Translations under genes and position numbers: made by a program
Source of the DNA: Bacteroidetes bacterium UBA6063
GTDB lineage: Bacteria; Bacteroidota; Bacteroidia; NS11-12g; UBA9320
Reading direction: 5' to 3'
Assembly: GCA_002428905.1 (NCBI GenBank)
Contig: DIYD01000201.1
Span: forward strand, 223 to 7,749
DNA: 7,527 nt
Notes under the pieces: generated by a model
What the model was told of the DNA's origin: nothing
Databases searched by the model: none
Seen by the model: only the letters and a program-made list of their open reading frames with translations
Shown here: positions 5,745-7,527 of the stretch, piece by piece
Layout of the letters: every line of letters begins with the position of its first letter
How positions within the stretch are numbered: position 1 is the first letter of the stretch

Positions 5745-6584
5745 ATGAAACAAACTTTACGAATTGCTTTATTGATTTCTGTGGCATTTGGATGGACAAT
5801 AAACAGTCTGGGCCAAACAACACTCACATATACGTTCAACGACGAAACCGAAACAAAGGACTGGTCTCAATTCCAATTGGGTAAAAAGAAAACCGGATGG
5901 AAGCTTGAAACCGGTGGGATTGAGGACACAAAACGCATCATCAATTACGCACCAACCGGTGATGCAGATAAAGACTCATTGATAGATTGGTATGTGTCGC
6001 CAGAACTCGATCTAAGCATGGGTGGTACACTGGATTCCATTTCGTACAATTACTTTACCTACTTTGGAACATTTTTTAAGGAACAATCTGTGACGATAAG
6101 CCTTCTGGTGGGTGATCAGGATCCAGACAAAGCATCCGAGATTATTGATCTTGCCGACCTGTCTAAGAACTATACGGCAAGCTCGACAGAATGGTCGGAT
6201 ACTTCCAATATTAGTCTGCCTACCAAATCGGAAGCGTGTTACCTTGGTTTTAAGTTCATCGCCGTGGATGGCTGGTCTTCCATTTCATTTGATAACCTGC
6301 AGATTACGCTGAATAAAACCTTATCTGCACCGGTGTTACAAACGCCAAACCTTAATCTGTACCCAAATCCGAACAGCGGACAAATCTCCATTTTAGGTGT
6401 ACTTCCCGGACAAGCGATTGACTTAACGATTTATTCCCTTATGGGAGAAAAGATCGACTCGTACGTAATGGATGGTTCTGGATCAATACAACTTGATTTG
6501 ACTTCTGGAATGTACTTGTATAAATTGGTTTCGAATCAGGGAAAGGCAGTTCAATCGGGCAAACTGCAGATCGTTTCTGAATAA
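5745..6584 (+). CDS. Secreted T9SS cargo protein with jellyroll-like domain and type A sorting domain
   Basis: This 279-residue protein has a classic signal peptide (MKQTLRIALLISVAFGW..., cleavage probably near G23/Q24). Residues about 26-190 form a beta-rich domain resembling the choice-of-anchor J/cleaved-adhesin group: 'TYTFNDETETKDW', then 'IDWYVSPELDLS' (80-91), paired aromatic strands and 'GWSSISFDNLQI' near the end. Residues about 203-279 are a T9SS type A sorting domain, with 'LNLYPNPNSGQISI', 'DLTIYSLMGEKI' and a final 'SGMYLYKLVSNQGK' followed by a short strand to the stop. The protein should cross the inner membrane by Sec and the outer membrane by T9SS, then be released or anchored at the surface. 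With a single small domain it may bind carbohydrate or protein, but no catalytic residues are recognisable and no ligand is claimed. No Shine-Dalgarno sequence precedes the ATG, as is usual in Bacteroidota. A palindrome lies just upstream. Confidence 0.9.
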   Translation: MKQTLRIALLISVAFGWTINSLGQTTLTYTFNDETETKDWSQFQLGKKKTGWKLETGGIEDTKRIINYAPTGDADKDSLIDWYVSPELDLSMGGTLDSISYNYFTYFGTFFKEQSVTISLLVGDQDPDKASEIIDLADLSKNYTASSTEWSDTSNISLPTKSEACYLGFKFIAVDGWSSISFDNLQITLNKTLSAPVLQTPNLNLYPNPNSGQISILGVLPGQAIDLTIYSLMGEKIDSYVMDGSGSIQLDLTSGMYLYKLVSNQGKAVQSGKLQIVSE

Positions 6585-6642
6585 GCTTATAACGCTCTGT
6601 TGATTCTTATTCTATAATCACTAACCTCTACGGAGAATAACA

Positions 6643-6669
6643 TCTAAAAGTCTAAGAATCTAAACATCT
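6643..6669. repeat. Octamer microrepeat TCTAARNN in the convergent gap
   Basis: TCTAAAAG, TCTAAGAA and TCTAAACA follow one another, then a partial TCT. The repeat lies between the stop codons of the cargo gene and of hutH, in the 89-base gap 6585-6673. The same gap has weak inverted repeats (TTATTCT 6607-6613 with AGAATAA 6634-6640; GATTCTT 6602-6608 with AAGAATC 6654-6660) that might act in termination on either strand, though neither has a convincing T-tract. Confidence 0.5.
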
Positions 6670-6673
6670 TCCC

Positions 6674-7527
6674 CTAGGATATCCACGATACCAGGGCGTT
6701 CCGCATGGATGCAATGCGATCGTGCATTACAACGTCTTTGCTTATGTAAGGAATGGTTTCACGAATTGTTCCATAGATTCCTTCAATTCCTTCCGAAGAC
6801 ATTGATGGCCGTCGGAAATCCATCGCCTGTGCAGATACCATGGCCTCAATAGCCAGAACTGTGATTGTATTCTGTAAAACTTTATAGCACTTGGTAGCAG
6901 CATTGGCACCCATACTCACATGATCTTCCTGTCCGTTACTGCTTACAATACTGTCAACCGATGCAGGTGAGCATAGCTGTTTATTTTGACTAACAATGCT
7001 TGCAGCGGTATACTGCGGAATCATAAACCCACTGTTTAAGCCCGCATTTTCAATCAGGAAGGCTGGTAAACCGCGTTCCCCTCGAATCAATTTGTAAATT
7101 CTTCGCTCTGAAATGCTTGCAATTTCAGCCAACGCAATGGCTGTATGATCCAATTGAATGGCTAAGGTTTGACCATGGAAGTTTCCGGCAGATAAGATCA
7201 GGTCTTCTTCCGGAAATACATTGGGATTATCGGTTACTGCATTAATCTCGTTGGTGAAAATCTTCTCGGCATAGCGCAAGGCATCCAAACTCGCACCATG
7301 TACCTGAGGTGAACAGCGGAAACTATATGGATCCTGTACATGGGTCTTTTCACTCTGTTGCATTGGGCTATCGTGCAACAGGTCATAAATTTCCCGCGCA
7401 CATTCCTGTTGTCCTTCCTGGTTACGAATGTTGTGACTCCCATACATATAAGGCTCGATTCTACCGTCGTATGCATCAATACTCATAGCAGCCAGTCGAT
7501 TGGCGATCGATACGAGTTTCAACCCCT
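6674..7527 (-). CDS. hutH: Histidine ammonia-lyase, C-terminal part (5'-partial)
   Basis: The frame is open to the right edge, leaving 283 residues of a family that is usually about 500 long; the N-terminal part with the Ala-Ser-Gly that forms the MIO cofactor is outside. HutH removes ammonia from L-histidine to give urocanate, the first step of histidine breakdown, in the cytoplasm. Family motifs are HVQDPYSFRCSPQVHGAS (active-site Tyr/Arg segment, near 7300-7350), INAVTDNP, GNFHGQ (near 7172-7190), 'GLNSGFMIPQYTAASIVSQNK', and the SNGQEDHVSMGANAA block (near 6900-6950) with the catalytic glutamate. These favour histidine over phenylalanine or tyrosine ammonia-lyases, although the N-terminal specificity residues cannot be checked. 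A TTG at 7522 is an internal leucine codon, not a start. No other hut gene is in view; the gene converges with the T9SS cargo gene. Confidence 0.88.
   Translation of the reverse strand, partial: GLKLVSIANRLAAMSIDAYDGRIEPYMYGSHNIRNQEGQQECAREIYDLLHDSPMQQSEKTHVQDPYSFRCSPQVHGASLDALRYAEKIFTNEINAVTDNPNVFPEEDLILSAGNFHGQTLAIQLDHTAIALAEIASISERRIYKLIRGERGLPAFLIENAGLNSGFMIPQYTAASIVSQNKQLCSPASVDSIVSSNGQEDHVSMGANAATKCYKVLQNTITVLAIEAMVSAQAMDFRRPSMSSEGIEGIYGTIRETIPYISKDVVMHDRIASMRNALVSWIS

Noticed and set aside
5684..5884. Plus-strand open frame overlapping the cargo gene start
   Set aside because: It begins inside the palindrome and reads through the cargo gene's signal peptide in another frame; the cargo frame has a signal peptide, a domain and a sorting sequence, and this one has nothing.
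7520..7522. TTG as the start codon of the histidine ammonia-lyase
   Set aside because: The frame is open to the window edge, and the residues at this point align to the middle of the family, so about 220 N-terminal residues must lie outside.

Overview
The window looks like a chromosomal segment of a Bacteroidota bacterium, probably from the Flavobacteriales or a related marine lineage. The clues are a secreted protein with a C-terminal type IX secretion (T9SS) sorting domain, a giant SdrD-B-type surface protein ending in the Bacteroidota 'LPVEF..F.A....I.L.W.TA.E.NN' segment, a Bacteroidota-type histidine ammonia-lyase, weak or absent Shine-Dalgarno sequences, and AT-rich intergenic DNA with octamer microrepeats. 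The genus cannot be told from this sequence.

Layout. (1) 1-2019, minus: the first 673 residues of a large secreted repeat protein; its C-terminus lies beyond the left edge. (2) 2020-2162: a short gap with a perfect-looking AT-rich hairpin just behind the regulator's stop codon. (3) 2163-3335, minus: a sigma-54 activator with receiver and AAA+ domains but no C-terminal DNA-binding domain. (4) 3336-3568: a divergent intergenic region with candidate promoters for both flanking genes and a leader hairpin. (5) 3569-4897, plus: a complete E2 acyltransferase of a 2-oxo acid dehydrogenase complex, most like the branched-chain type. (6) 4896-5614: four tandem copies of a noncoding repeat of about 184 bp, beginning inside the E2 stop codon. 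(7) 5615-5744: an upstream region with an 18-bp perfect palindrome. (8) 5745-6584, plus: a small T9SS cargo protein. (9) 6585-6673: a convergent gap with an octamer microrepeat. (10) 6674-7527, minus: the C-terminal part of histidine ammonia-lyase, cut by the right edge.

The genes do not form one pathway. E2 and HutH are both amino-acid catabolism enzymes, but each stands alone here. The regulator and the surface protein are consecutive on the same strand and share a 10-base leader motif, so a regulatory link is possible but unproven. The least ordinary parts are the mosaic 184-bp repeat array, the twice-repeated nested domain architecture of the surface protein with four EF-hand-like loops, and the activator without a helix-turn-helix domain. 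I see no complete novel defence or mobile system.
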